Origin: Acidobacteriota bacterium
GTDB taxonomy: Bacteria > Actinomycetota > Acidimicrobiia > Acidimicrobiales > Microtrichaceae
Assembly: GCA_003577145.1 (NCBI GenBank)
Contig: QEUP01000005.1
Span: 59,897 to 123,896, forward strand
Reading direction: 5' to 3'
Length of the DNA: 64,000 nt
Under the pieces are notes generated by a model. That model worked only from the letters and a program-made list of their open reading frames with translations. It ran no database searches and was not told the DNA's origin. A program made the position numbers and the translations under genes. This document shows positions 53,111-61,708 of this stretch, one piece after another; position 1 is the first letter of the stretch; the number at the start of each line of letters is the position of its first letter.

Positions 53111-54207
53111 CAGCGCGCACCGCCGCTGGTCGGTTCCGGGGTCACCGGCGACGTGTCGGCAGGGCGGTCGTGGCCCAACGGGTAGAAGCAGGCGAAGTAG
53201 TGCCCTGCAACCCTGGTGCTCTCGCTCAGCGGAGGTGGCTCGGCTCGGCAGCGCTCCTGCGCGTAGGGACAGCGAGGGCTGAACGCGCATCCCGCAGGAG
53301 GGTTGATCAGATCCGGGGGCCTGCCTCCGATGGCGTCGAGGCGGGTGTGGCTCGGCTGTGAGACCTTGGGGATCGCCTTCATGAGGGCCTCGGTGTAGGG
53401 CATCCTGGTATCGGAGAACAGGACGTTCGTGGGCGCCTTCTCCACGATCCGCCCGGCGTACATGACCGCGATCTCGTCGGCTCGTCCGGCGACGACACCG
53501 AGATCATGGGTGATCAGGATCATCGCCATGAACCGCTCCCGCTGCTGCTCGGCGAGCAGATCGAGGATCTGGGCCTGAACCGTGACGTCGAGCGCGGTCG
53601 TCGGCTCGTCGGCGAAGAGCAGCTTCGGGCCGCATGCGAGTGCGACCGCTATCACCACCCGCTGCCGCATGCCTCCGGAGAGCTCGTGCGGGTAGCTGCG
53701 GATCCGCTTGGCGGGTTCGGGGATCTTGACCGCGTCGAGTAGGGCCAAGGCTGTCTCGTTGGCCTCGCGCTTGTCCATGTCGAGGTGATAGCGGAGTGAC
53801 TCCGTTATCTGGCGCCCGATGCGAAGAACCGGGTTGAGTGAGGTCATCGGGTCCTGGAAGACCATGCTCATCTCGGTTCCGTACAGGTCGCGGTAGCCCT
53901 CTGCGCTCAGGTCGCTGATGTCGCGACCCTCGAACCTGACCGTCCCCTCACGAGTGGCAGTCGACGGCAGCAGGCCCATGATGGTGCGCGAGAGCACCGA
54001 CTTGCCTGAGCCCGACTCCCCGACGATGCCGAGCGTCTTGCCACGCTCGAGCCTGAACGTCACCCCGTCGACCGCCTTCACCCGCCCGCGTGCGGTATCG
54101 AAGCTGGTCCTGACCCCGTCGACGTCCAGGAGCGGGCCGGCGCCTGGCTGGCCCATGTGAGGTGTGCTGGGCACCTCGATGAGCTTGCGGCGGCGTTGGC
54201 GGCTCAC
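53110..54207 (-). CDS. oppD: Peptide ABC transporter ATPase (OppD type)
   Basis: 365 residues. Walker A GESGSGKSVLS, signature LSGGMRQRVVIA, Walker B LLFADEPTTALDVT and the C-terminal NPPAGCAFSPRCPYAQERC loop of the Opp/Dpp class. The GTG at 54207 has GGGAGAG 6 nt upstream and overlaps the permease stop as GTGA. It pairs with the OppF-type ATPase encoded next. Confidence 0.93.
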   Translation of the reverse strand: MSRQRRRKLIEVPSTPHMGQPGAGPLLDVDGVRTSFDTARGRVKAVDGVTFRLERGKTLGIVGESGSGKSVLSRTIMGLLPSTATREGTVRFEGRDISDLSAEGYRDLYGTEMSMVFQDPMTSLNPVLRIGRQITESLRYHLDMDKREANETALALLDAVKIPEPAKRIRSYPHELSGGMRQRVVIAVALACGPKLLFADEPTTALDVTVQAQILDLLAEQQRERFMAMILITHDLGVVAGRADEIAVMYAGRIVEKAPTNVLFSDTRMPYTEALMKAIPKVSQPSHTRLDAIGGRPPDLINPPAGCAFSPRCPYAQERCRAEPPPLSESTRVAGHYFACFYPLGHDRPADTSPVTPEPTSGGAR

Positions 54208-55109
54208 AGAGCGCTCTCCCTGACGTCGAAGCGCTCGCGGACCACGTCGCCCAGGTAGTTGAAGGCGAGAACAGTGAAGAAGATCACCGTGACCGGCACG
54301 ATGACCGGCCATGGGTTCCGACGCAGTTGCCCTCGGTTCTCGGCGATCAGCGTCCCCCAGGATGTCTCGGTCAGGCCGACGTTCAGGATGGCCAGGCCGC
54401 CCTCGGCCACGATGACGATGGCGATGGCCAGCAAGGCGATCGAGAACATGGCGGGCAGCACGTTGGGCAGGATCTCACGGACCATGACGCGACCGTGCTT
54501 GGCGCCCAGGGTCTTGGCGGCGAGCACGAACTCGCGCTCGGAGAAGGTCAGCGTGTTGGCGCGGGTGATCCGACCGAGGAGGGGGGTCGCGACGATCACC
54601 AGGGCCAGCGCCACGTTCCAGAACGTCTGGCCCATGAACCGCACGATTGCCATGGCCAGCACGAGTTGCGGCAGGGCGAGCATGATGTTGAGGACGTTGG
54701 TGAGCGCGGTGTCGGTCCTGCCGCGGAAGTAGCCGGCGACCAGACCCGCGATGCCGCCGAGGATCATCGCCCCGGCGATCACCGCCACCGCGAGGGTGAT
54801 GGTCGGGCGGGTGCCCTCCACGACGAGCGTCAAGTTGTCGTTGCCGCGCTGGTCGCACCCGAGTGGGTGACCGGCCGCGGGCCCTTCACGGGCGCAGCTC
54901 ACATCACGTTCGGGGAGCGGCAGATAGGGACCGATGATGGCCATGAGCGCCACGACAGCCAACCACCCGAGGGCAAGCCAGGCCGTGAGGCCCAAGCCTC
55001 TCCTGCGCCTGGCCTTCACGTGCTCGGGGTCGGTGGGCAACCCCTCGACCGTCTCTACGAAGCGCTCCTCCACTGCCCCGTCGGCCACCGTTGGGATCTC
55101 GTCAGCCAT
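54204..55109 (-). CDS. oppC: Peptide ABC transporter permease (OppC type)
   Basis: 301 residues. A polar N-terminus (about 35 residues) precedes a first helix, a large periplasmic loop containing CAREGPAAGHPLGCDQRGND, and the five-helix BPD_transp core with AAKTLGAKHGRVMVREILPN, the EAA loop that contacts the ATPase. ATG at 55109 overlaps the OppB-type stop by 8 nt. Confidence 0.92.
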   Translation of the reverse strand: MADEIPTVADGAVEERFVETVEGLPTDPEHVKARRRRGLGLTAWLALGWLAVVALMAIIGPYLPLPERDVSCAREGPAAGHPLGCDQRGNDNLTLVVEGTRPTITLAVAVIAGAMILGGIAGLVAGYFRGRTDTALTNVLNIMLALPQLVLAMAIVRFMGQTFWNVALALVIVATPLLGRITRANTLTFSEREFVLAAKTLGAKHGRVMVREILPNVLPAMFSIALLAIAIVIVAEGGLAILNVGLTETSWGTLIAENRGQLRRNPWPVIVPVTVIFFTVLAFNYLGDVVRERFDVRESAL

Positions 55110-56049
55110 GGCGGATCCTCGGGTCTACGAGCGAGTAGGTGAAGTCGATGGAGAAGTTGATGAGGACGTAGGCGACACCGATGATCGCTATGTAGCTCTG
55201 CAGGGCGACGTATTCGTTGTTGTTGATGGTGAGGAATATCTGGGTGCCCATGCCCGGCAGTTCGAACAGGACCTCGATGATGACTGCTCCACCGATGAGC
55301 GTTCCCACGTTGAGGCCGGCGACCGTCAGGAGGGTCAGGCTGGAGGGACGCAAGGCGTGACGGAACAGCACTCGGCGCGGGGGCATGCCCTTGGCCTTGG
55401 CCATGGTGATGTAGTCCTCCTGGAGCGTCTGGATCATGTCGCTTCGCAGGAGTCGCATGTACACGGCAACCTGGCCGGCTGCCAGGGCCATCACCGGTAG
55501 GAACATCGACTTGAAGTGCTCGATGGGGTTGTCGCTCAGGTAGACGTAGCCCCCGGGGGGGAACCACGCGAGCCCGAGCGCGAAGATGGAGATGAGATAG
55601 AAGGCCAGTACGTAGTTCGGCAGCGCCAGGAACCCGAAGGCAGTTGCGTTGGAGGAACGGTCAAAGACCGTCCCCGCCCGGTAGGCGGTGAGCACCCCCA
55701 TGGGTATGGCTATCACCAGGGCGACGATCTGGGTGTAGATGACGAGTTGCAGCGAGACCGGCAGGGCGCTCTCGAGCACCTGGCTGACCTGCACGCCGGA
55801 GTCGTAGTACCTGCCGAAATCACCGGTGAGGATCCCGCCCAGCCAGTCGAAGTATCGCTGGACGACCCCTTCGTCGAGGTTCAACTCCTCGCGTATCTGC
55901 GCTTCCTGCTCCTGGTCGCAGACGCCGGTGCAGAGGTTGTCCACCGGGTCACCGGGCAAGAGGTTGATGAGCATGAACGAGAAGAACGTGACGATCAACA
56001 ACACGACGACGAGTTGTACGAGCCGCCGTCCGACGTATCGCCAGCTCAT
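55102..56049 (-). CDS. oppB: Peptide ABC transporter permease (OppB type)
   Basis: 315 residues with six helices. The N-terminal MSWRYVGRRLVQLVVVLLIV and LLPGDPVDNLCTG are typical of OppB, and the EAA loop is YITMAKAKGMPPRRVLFRHAL. The periplasmic loop contains a Cys pair (NLCTGVCDQEQ) and an enlarged acidic helix. It begins 117 nt after the binding-protein gene. Confidence 0.92.
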   Translation of the reverse strand: MSWRYVGRRLVQLVVVLLIVTFFSFMLINLLPGDPVDNLCTGVCDQEQEAQIREELNLDEGVVQRYFDWLGGILTGDFGRYYDSGVQVSQVLESALPVSLQLVIYTQIVALVIAIPMGVLTAYRAGTVFDRSSNATAFGFLALPNYVLAFYLISIFALGLAWFPPGGYVYLSDNPIEHFKSMFLPVMALAAGQVAVYMRLLRSDMIQTLQEDYITMAKAKGMPPRRVLFRHALRPSSLTLLTVAGLNVGTLIGGAVIIEVLFELPGMGTQIFLTINNNEYVALQSYIAIIGVAYVLINFSIDFTYSLVDPRIRHG

Positions 56050-56166
56050 GGCTCCGGGCTCCGGGCCGGGCGGTTTTCGCCGCGCTGTTCGTGGCTGACG
56101 TGCCCGAGCAGAGCGAACGTCGGTGTCACGGTCTTGGCAGCTGCTCGACAGCTCCTGTGCGGAGCC

Positions 56167-57900
56167 TCACTCGGCGTCGTCGACCCAGATGCCCCATAGT
56201 GGGCTCACGCCGACATAGACGGGGAGAACGGCGTCGCCGTTGGGGAGCGTCTGGGTGGTCAGGCCATGGACCCTGTTCTTGGCGCCGACGGTCCACACCG
56301 AGTACCAGGACCAGATGTTGTAGACCTGCTCGCCGAGGCGCTTGTTGAGGTCCTCGTAGATCTGCTGGCGTTCCTCCGGTGGCGCGCTGCGGCCTTCATC
56401 GAGAAGCCGGTCGACCTCCTCGTCGGTTATCTTGCCGAAGTTGACCGGCGAGGTGCTGTGCCACCACACGTACTGGGTGTCGGGATCGGCGCCGGGGTGG
56501 TTGCGCCAGAGCATGAGGTCGAAATCCCCGGCCAGGGCCTTGTTGATGAGTGCGGACTGCAGGTGCTCGTACTGGTTTGGATCACCGGCGTTGATCTCTA
56601 TCCCCTCGTAGGCGCTGAGCTGGGTGATTATCTCCTCGGCAAGGTCACGGGTGACCGGGGTGGGTGTGTGCAACATGTCGATGGTGATCGGCTCACCGCC
56701 GTTGTCGGCCACGACCTCGTCGATCAACTCCTGGGCGGCCTCGGGGTCATAAGCCGGGAAGCCGGTGTCCTCGACGTAGCCCAGCACCCCGGGGCCGAAC
56801 GGGCTGTCGGTGATGGTGTTGAAGCCGTCGTTGATCAGGTCGTTGACCGCGCTGCGGTCGACGGCCATCGCGATGGCCTGTCGCATCCTGATGTCGGCGA
56901 AGGGCGAGTCGCTCTCGGGCCCGGAGTTGATCATCACGTAGCTGACCTCGGCGAAGTCGTTGTCCTCGACCACGAGCCTGATCTCACCCTCCTCGGCGAG
57001 GGCCTGCATCTCTTCGATGTCGAGAGCCGAGTCGGTGTGGGTCATGTCGAACCCACCGCTGGTGGCGGTGAGGTTCTCTACTCGGCGGGTCGTATCGGGC
57101 TGGGCGCGGAAGGTGATGCGATCGAGGTAGGGGAGCGGGTTGCCGGCTTCGTCGGTGCGCCAGTAGTCGTCGTTCTTCTCGACGCTGACCTCACCGGTGA
57201 GGTTCCACGGTGTGCCGACCGCCTTGAAGGGCCCGGTACCGATCGGGGTGTTGGCGCACGTACCACGGTCGCCCTGGAGTTGCTCGGGGGCTGATATGCC
57301 GAAGCGGCCGGTGGCGAAGTAGCTGGGTAGCGCGACCCAAGGGCGCGAGGTGGTGATCGTCAGGGTCAGGTCGTCTACGACGCTCACATCGGAGATGTCT
57401 TCGAGCACGAAGGGGAAGAGGGTCGGGAGGAGGTCGAAGGTCTCTGTCCCCCTGAACGCGTTCAGGTTCATGGCGACCGCCTCGGCGTTGAGGGGCTCGC
57501 CGTTGTGGAACTTGATGTCGGGACGAAGCTTGACCGTCCAGACGTCGTAGGTCTCGTTGGGCTCGAAGGACTCTGCCAGGTAGGGCACGGGCTCGAGTTG
57601 GTCGTTGAACCGGGTCAGGCCGTCGTAGAGCGCACCGGCGACCTGAATCCCGGAGGCCGCCAGCTGAGCCTCGGGCAGGCACCACCCGCCCTCGGTGAGG
57701 GCCTCGAGGCCGAAGACGATCTCACCTCCGGGCTGGGGCTCGAGGCCTTCCTCGTCGACGTTGGCGTTGCCGGGCTGCTCTGGGCCCTCGGAGCCATCGT
57801 CTCCATCGTCGCTCGAGCAGCCGCTGGCCAGCAGGCCGACCCCGAGGAAGATGGCGAGAAGGCGGAGAAGAAGTCTGTGAGACCTACCGTGCGTGGACAC
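56167..57900 (-). CDS. oppA: Peptide ABC transporter substrate-binding lipoprotein (family 5)
   Basis: 577 residues. Lipobox LLASGC with Cys28 after a basic n-region anchors it to the membrane. The family 5 (SBP_bac_5) pattern is clear: PGGEIVFGLEALTEGG, then VWTVKLRPDIKFHNGEPLNAEAV (in two parts), later MRQAIAMAVDRSAVNDL. It captures peptides or other oligomeric solutes for the transporter. The GTG at 57900 is preferred because a G-run lies just upstream and gives a compact signal peptide; ATG-like starts farther upstream are possible (57930). First gene of the operon. Confidence 0.92.
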   Translation of the reverse strand: MSTHGRSHRLLLRLLAIFLGVGLLASGCSSDDGDDGSEGPEQPGNANVDEEGLEPQPGGEIVFGLEALTEGGWCLPEAQLAASGIQVAGALYDGLTRFNDQLEPVPYLAESFEPNETYDVWTVKLRPDIKFHNGEPLNAEAVAMNLNAFRGTETFDLLPTLFPFVLEDISDVSVVDDLTLTITTSRPWVALPSYFATGRFGISAPEQLQGDRGTCANTPIGTGPFKAVGTPWNLTGEVSVEKNDDYWRTDEAGNPLPYLDRITFRAQPDTTRRVENLTATSGGFDMTHTDSALDIEEMQALAEEGEIRLVVEDNDFAEVSYVMINSGPESDSPFADIRMRQAIAMAVDRSAVNDLINDGFNTITDSPFGPGVLGYVEDTGFPAYDPEAAQELIDEVVADNGGEPITIDMLHTPTPVTRDLAEEIITQLSAYEGIEINAGDPNQYEHLQSALINKALAGDFDLMLWRNHPGADPDTQYVWWHSTSPVNFGKITDEEVDRLLDEGRSAPPEERQQIYEDLNKRLGEQVYNIWSWYSVWTVGAKNRVHGLTTQTLPNGDAVLPVYVGVSPLWGIWVDDAE

Positions 57901-58220
57901 CGTGTCCCCCCGATTGCTGAGAGCCGCCACCCGTGGTCGCGGATCGGCCTGTTGTCAACCTGAGCTCCTGGCCGCCGACCGGGACAGGCCCGAGCAGGAG
58001 CGTGCAGACCCTAGTGGTTGTCCCGTTACCTCTGTCAACGACCGCCCATTGGTCTAGCACCTTCACCGGCCCGGCGCTTCGACCCTGAGCAGCCAAGCGT
58101 CGGCGCCGAGGCGGTCGGGGCGAGCCCGGGAGCCCCTGCGAATAGGTCGCGGGGCCCTTCTTGCTCATAGGCGGCTCGGCCGAACCGATATTGGTGGTAC
58201 CAGACCAGAGGACGAGCGAC
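57901..58220. promoter_or_regulatory. Divergent control region of the peptide-transport operon
   Basis: 320 nt without a gene. On the minus strand a perfect TTGACA (58033-58038) is followed after 19 nt by TAGGGT (58008-58013), a plausible sigma-70 type promoter about 110 nt from the binding-protein start. The right-hand side contains GATATT about 30 nt before the small unknown gene on the plus strand. Confidence 0.4.
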
Positions 58221-58598
58221 ATGGACGCCGGGGACTTCTTCGGGCGGCTCGACCAACTCAGCGCCGCCGACATCTCACGAATTGCGATCCTGCTGAGGGA
58301 CGGTGAACGGACTGTCGAGGGACGGGTGGGTCACGTTCGAGCCAGAGCAGAGGTCGACCGGGTCCTGCGGGCGACCCGCAGGTCGAGACCGGCCCGGCGC
58401 TCGACGCACGAGGCGGGTCTGGCGGTGATGGAAGCGGCGCGGCGGCTCGGGGGACGGGTCGGTCGGGACGATCTCACCCTCGTGGCGCGCTCAGCCGAGG
58501 ATGTGGCCCGGGCGTTCGAGGCAGGCCCGCCGGCGAGGGCGGCCCGCCTCCACCTGCTACTGCCGTGGTCGGCCCACGGTTACAGCTCCGCTGCGTGA
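58221..58598 (+). CDS. Small basic helical protein of unknown function
   Basis: 125 residues from an ATG preceded by GAGGACGAG. The N-terminus (MDAGDFFGRLDQLSAADISR) is helical and acidic, the rest Arg/Ala-rich with repeated helices, ending in HLLLPWSAHGYSSAA. Codon pattern and an in-frame start make it a reasonable gene, but I do not recognise the family. It is divergent from the peptide operon and converges on the transglycosylase gene with 19 nt between stops. Confidence 0.45.
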   Translation: MDAGDFFGRLDQLSAADISRIAILLRDGERTVEGRVGHVRARAEVDRVLRATRRSRPARRSTHEAGLAVMEAARRLGGRVGRDDLTLVARSAEDVARAFEAGPPARAARLHLLLPWSAHGYSSAA

Positions 58599-58617
58599 GG
58601 AGAGCTCCCCGGAAGGC

Positions 58618-59952
58618 TCACGGTGTGGAGATGTCGTCGTATCCGTGGGTGTGTCCCAGGACGATCGCGACGTAGGTGCCGGAGTGGTTGTAGCCGAAGA
58701 ACGCACGGGCCAGGCCCTCGTCGGAGTCGAGGCCGGGCCCGTAGTAGCAGAGGTAGGTGGCGGTCGCGAGTGCAGCGTCGTAGAGGTTGTGGGGGTCGGC
58801 TTTGCCGTCGCCGGTCTGGTCCTCGGCGAAGCGCACCCAGGTGGAAGGGATGAACTGCCCGGGTCCGACGGCTCGGTCGAACACCGGATCGGCGTCGAAG
58901 GCGCCTCCGTCGGTGTCGGTGATGACCGCGGTGTTGTTCGACCCGTCGAGAGGGATGCCGATGATCGGTTCGGTCGTCCCGCCCTCGGGGGTGAGCTCGG
59001 CGTCGCCGAAGGTGCCGTGATGGCTCTCCACCCGGTAGATGCCGGCAATGGCCTGCCAGCGGAGCCCACACGACGGGTTCTCCGCAGCCAGGGTCTGAGC
59101 CGCCCGGTAGTAGGCATCGAGAGCGACCAGCGGGAAGTCGGCACCGGCCACCTCGGCCAGCTTGCGGGTCGCGTCGACCTCGCGCTCACGCTCGATCACC
59201 TCGGCGGTGAGCCTGGCGATGCCGGCTGCGGCTTCGTCCCTCACTCGTGTCGTCGTGTCGATCTCGTCGTCCACCGACGCCAGCTCGGCTCGGGCTGCCT
59301 CGAGCTCGGCTTCGGCTTGGCTCACTTCGGCTTCCAGGTGGGCCTTCTCGAGTGCCTGCTTGTCGCTGACCTCGCCGACGATGATCTCCTCGCGTTCCCG
59401 CTCGGTGATCTCGGCGGCGTTCAGCTCCGAGCTGTCATAGCTCGTAGGGCTGTTCCCATGCATGAAGCTCTCGACCGCGAGCTCCTTCATGTGGTCGCGC
59501 AGGGCTTCTAGGCGTTCGGAGGCCTTGTCACGCCGGACCGTCTCGCGCTCGATCACCCGCTGCAGGGACGCCTGGCGCCGGTGCAGGATCTCCAGGGTTG
59601 CGTCAGCGGTGACCTTGGTCCGGAGGGTCTCGTACAGCTCGTTCTGGGTGGCACGGAACGCTGCGAGGGCGGTCGAGTACTCCGACCCGGTCAGCTCGAC
59701 CTGGTCGAGATCCGGGTGGATGTCGACGATCGCGCCGTTGGGATCGCGCCCTTCGGCCGCGTTCTCCTCCGGTGAGCGGGCTTGGACCGTCGGCTGCGGC
59801 GCCTGATCGGTCTGAGCGAGAGCGGGCCCGGCGCCGTGGCCGAGGACCGCTCCTACGGCGAGGGCGGCGGCAGCAACGTGCAGACGATGGCGGGCGCGGC
59901 GGATCAACCGAGACGTGAGGGGTCGATGTCGGTATGAGCGTGTATCCACCAT
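58618..59952 (-). CDS. Secreted lytic transglycosylase with coiled-coil N-terminus
   Basis: 444 residues. A signal sequence (LHVAAAALAVGAVLGH to LAQ) is followed by a long coiled coil (about 90-260, Glu/Ala/Arg heptads), as in peptidoglycan-hydrolase activators. The C-terminal lytic-transglycosylase fold has catalytic Glu in IYRVESHHGTFG near 308, then GPGQFIPSTWVRFAEDQTG and NLYDAALATATYLC, the MltB-like pattern. It should cleave glycan strands to 1,6-anhydro ends. ATG 59952 places the signal peptide correctly. It belongs to envelope remodelling, like the nearby enzymes. Confidence 0.87.
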   Translation of the reverse strand: MVDTRSYRHRPLTSRLIRRARHRLHVAAAALAVGAVLGHGAGPALAQTDQAPQPTVQARSPEENAAEGRDPNGAIVDIHPDLDQVELTGSEYSTALAAFRATQNELYETLRTKVTADATLEILHRRQASLQRVIERETVRRDKASERLEALRDHMKELAVESFMHGNSPTSYDSSELNAAEITEREREEIIVGEVSDKQALEKAHLEAEVSQAEAELEAARAELASVDDEIDTTTRVRDEAAAGIARLTAEVIEREREVDATRKLAEVAGADFPLVALDAYYRAAQTLAAENPSCGLRWQAIAGIYRVESHHGTFGDAELTPEGGTTEPIIGIPLDGSNNTAVITDTDGGAFDADPVFDRAVGPGQFIPSTWVRFAEDQTGDGKADPHNLYDAALATATYLCYYGPGLDSDEGLARAFFGYNHSGTYVAIVLGHTHGYDDISTP

Positions 59953-60084
59953 GGTCGGTACTGGACCGAGAAAACTTGACCACCCCCGCCGGCGCCAGAC
60001 GCAGGTCAAGGGAGCGGGCACTCCGCCTTGGGCAACAGTCTGCCCCAAATCCGACGTAGTTGGAACACCGCGTCGGGGGCTTCC

Positions 60085-60117
60085 GTGCCTGATCAGACAC
60101 TATTGACTAGTCAGTAG
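60085..60117. promoter_or_regulatory. Two adjacent near-palindromes
   Basis: GTGCCTGATCAGACAC (60085-60100) and CTATTGACTAGTCAGTAG (60100-60117) are each palindromic apart from one pair. They lie at the end of the GGT gene and about 133-165 nt upstream of the transglycosylase start. They could be a double operator or a terminator structure without U-tract. Confidence 0.4.
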
Positions 60118-61691
60118 CCGGCAGTGGAGCCGATCTGAGCCCGCGGGTCGGCGGCACCGGCCAGACCCGCCGGGGTGACCGCGATGCAGTGGGCATGGCC
60201 GAAACCGCTTCCCGCCGGGTGGATCCCGACGTCGTGGCCGCGGGATCGCAAGCCTTGCGACCAGCAGCCGCGGGCATGGTCCTCGACCGCCGCCGTGATG
60301 CCGCGCGGGCGCTTCCAGGTGTCGAAACCGCCCGGTACGAGGCTGAACCGGGGCGCCGTAACGGCCTCGCCGGTAGTTTGACCGTGCCGGAGGAGGCGGG
60401 TGAGCAACTGCAGCACGATCTGTGGCTGGGCGTCGCCACCCATCGTGCCGAGGACGGCCCGAAGAGCCCCGGCCGGGTCTGTCACAAGCGCAGGCGAGAG
60501 CGTGTGCGGCGGCCGGCGGCGGGGTCCGTACTCCGCCGGATGCCCGGGCACGAGGTTGAACCCGATGCCACGGTTGTGGAGAAAGACCTTGACCTCCGGC
60601 AGCACGAGGTGGGCCCCGAAGTCGGCCGCGTTGGACTGGATCAGCGAGACTGCCATGCGGTCGGCGTCGACGACGCAGAGGTACGCCGTGTCGCCGTGCC
60701 CCGACGGCACAGGTAGCGGGGAGGGGCCGCTCGATCCGATTGCTTCGAGGCGGGGCTCCAGGCGAGCAGGGTCGAGGAGCTCGGTGGCAACGGCGTGTTC
60801 GTGCAGAACCTCGTTGCGGTCACAACCGGCCTGTTTGGAGGCCTCGATCAACAGGTGGGCCCAGAGCGGGTCGCGGGGATCGTCGGGGAGGGGGAGACGT
60901 TCGGCCATCCAGGCCGAGGCGAGGATGAGGTAGCCCTGTGAGTTGGGTGGAACGGTCCAGACCCGGCTACCCCAGACATCGAGCCCGATGGGCTCCACCC
61001 AGTCGGCATGGGGTTGACGAAGGTCCTCGGCGTCGTACTCACCTGCACCCACCTCGATCAGGCGCTCGGCGAAGCGGCCCTCGTAGAACCCCGACCGTCC
61101 CTCGGTTGCCAGCTCTTCGAGCAGTGCACCCACGCTTGGCCGGGTCAGCACCTCTCCGCTGCGAAGAGGAACCGGCCGTACGAGCTCCTCGGCATGGGTC
61201 ACGCCATCGAGCAATGGCACGAGCCCCGCCAGCAGGGGGCTGGCAGGGAACCCCGCATGCGCGTACACGATGGCCGGCTCGAGGACATCTCTCAGCGGCA
61301 GGCGCCCGAACCGCTCGTGGAGCGCGGACCAACCGTCCACGCATCCTGGTACCGGAACCGAGCGGATGTCGCGTCGGAACGGCATGGAGCGGTGGCCTTC
61401 GAGACGTAGTTGCAGCGCATCGGCCCCCGAGCCCGACCTACCGGACGCGTTGAGCGCGACCGGCGGGCCGGCTCCGTCGTGCACGAGAGCGAAGAGATCT
61501 CCGCCAAGGCCGCACATGTGCTGCGCGGTGACCGCCAGGACCGCGCCGGCAGCGACAGCCGCGTCGGCCGCGGATCCACCGCCACGTAGCATCGACAAAC
61601 CGGCGCTCGAGGCCAGGTGGTCCACGGTGCAGATCATCCCCTGGGACGCTGCGAGCGTGAGGCGGTGGTTCGGGTCTTCGCGCGAGCCCAC
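60111..61691 (-). CDS. Gamma-glutamyltransferase-family protein
   Basis: 526 residues of the Ntn-hydrolase GGT family. The N-terminal GMICTVDHLASSAGLSMLRG then AAVAAGAVLAVTAQHMCGLGGD is the family opening; the small-subunit nucleophile is the Thr in HGDTAYLCVVDADRMAV near 334, and the end has TMGGDAQPQIVLQLLTRLL. Family members hydrolyse or transfer gamma-glutamyl groups, though some act on cephalosporins or polyglutamate. No signal peptide is seen from the GTG at 61691. It is divergent from the FAD oxidase with 17 nt between starts. Confidence 0.9.
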   Translation of the reverse strand: MGSREDPNHRLTLAASQGMICTVDHLASSAGLSMLRGGGSAADAAVAAGAVLAVTAQHMCGLGGDLFALVHDGAGPPVALNASGRSGSGADALQLRLEGHRSMPFRRDIRSVPVPGCVDGWSALHERFGRLPLRDVLEPAIVYAHAGFPASPLLAGLVPLLDGVTHAEELVRPVPLRSGEVLTRPSVGALLEELATEGRSGFYEGRFAERLIEVGAGEYDAEDLRQPHADWVEPIGLDVWGSRVWTVPPNSQGYLILASAWMAERLPLPDDPRDPLWAHLLIEASKQAGCDRNEVLHEHAVATELLDPARLEPRLEAIGSSGPSPLPVPSGHGDTAYLCVVDADRMAVSLIQSNAADFGAHLVLPEVKVFLHNRGIGFNLVPGHPAEYGPRRRPPHTLSPALVTDPAGALRAVLGTMGGDAQPQIVLQLLTRLLRHGQTTGEAVTAPRFSLVPGGFDTWKRPRGITAAVEDHARGCWSQGLRSRGHDVGIHPAGSGFGHAHCIAVTPAGLAGAADPRAQIGSTAGY

Positions 61692-61708
61692 GCCGGTACG
61701 GTAGCGGC
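61692..61708. promoter_or_regulatory. 17-bp divergent leaderless promoter
   Basis: The whole space between two GTG starts is GCCGGTACGGTAGCGGC. Plus strand: TACGGT (61697-61702) then 6 nt then GTG 61709. Minus strand: TACCGT (61703-61698) then 6 nt then GTG 61691. The two -10 boxes overlap by 5 bp and each -35 would lie inside the other gene. Confidence 0.5.

Noticed and set aside
56050..56166. Hairpins between binding-protein and permease genes
   Set aside because: Only 4-5 bp stems without T-run; too weak to call a terminator.
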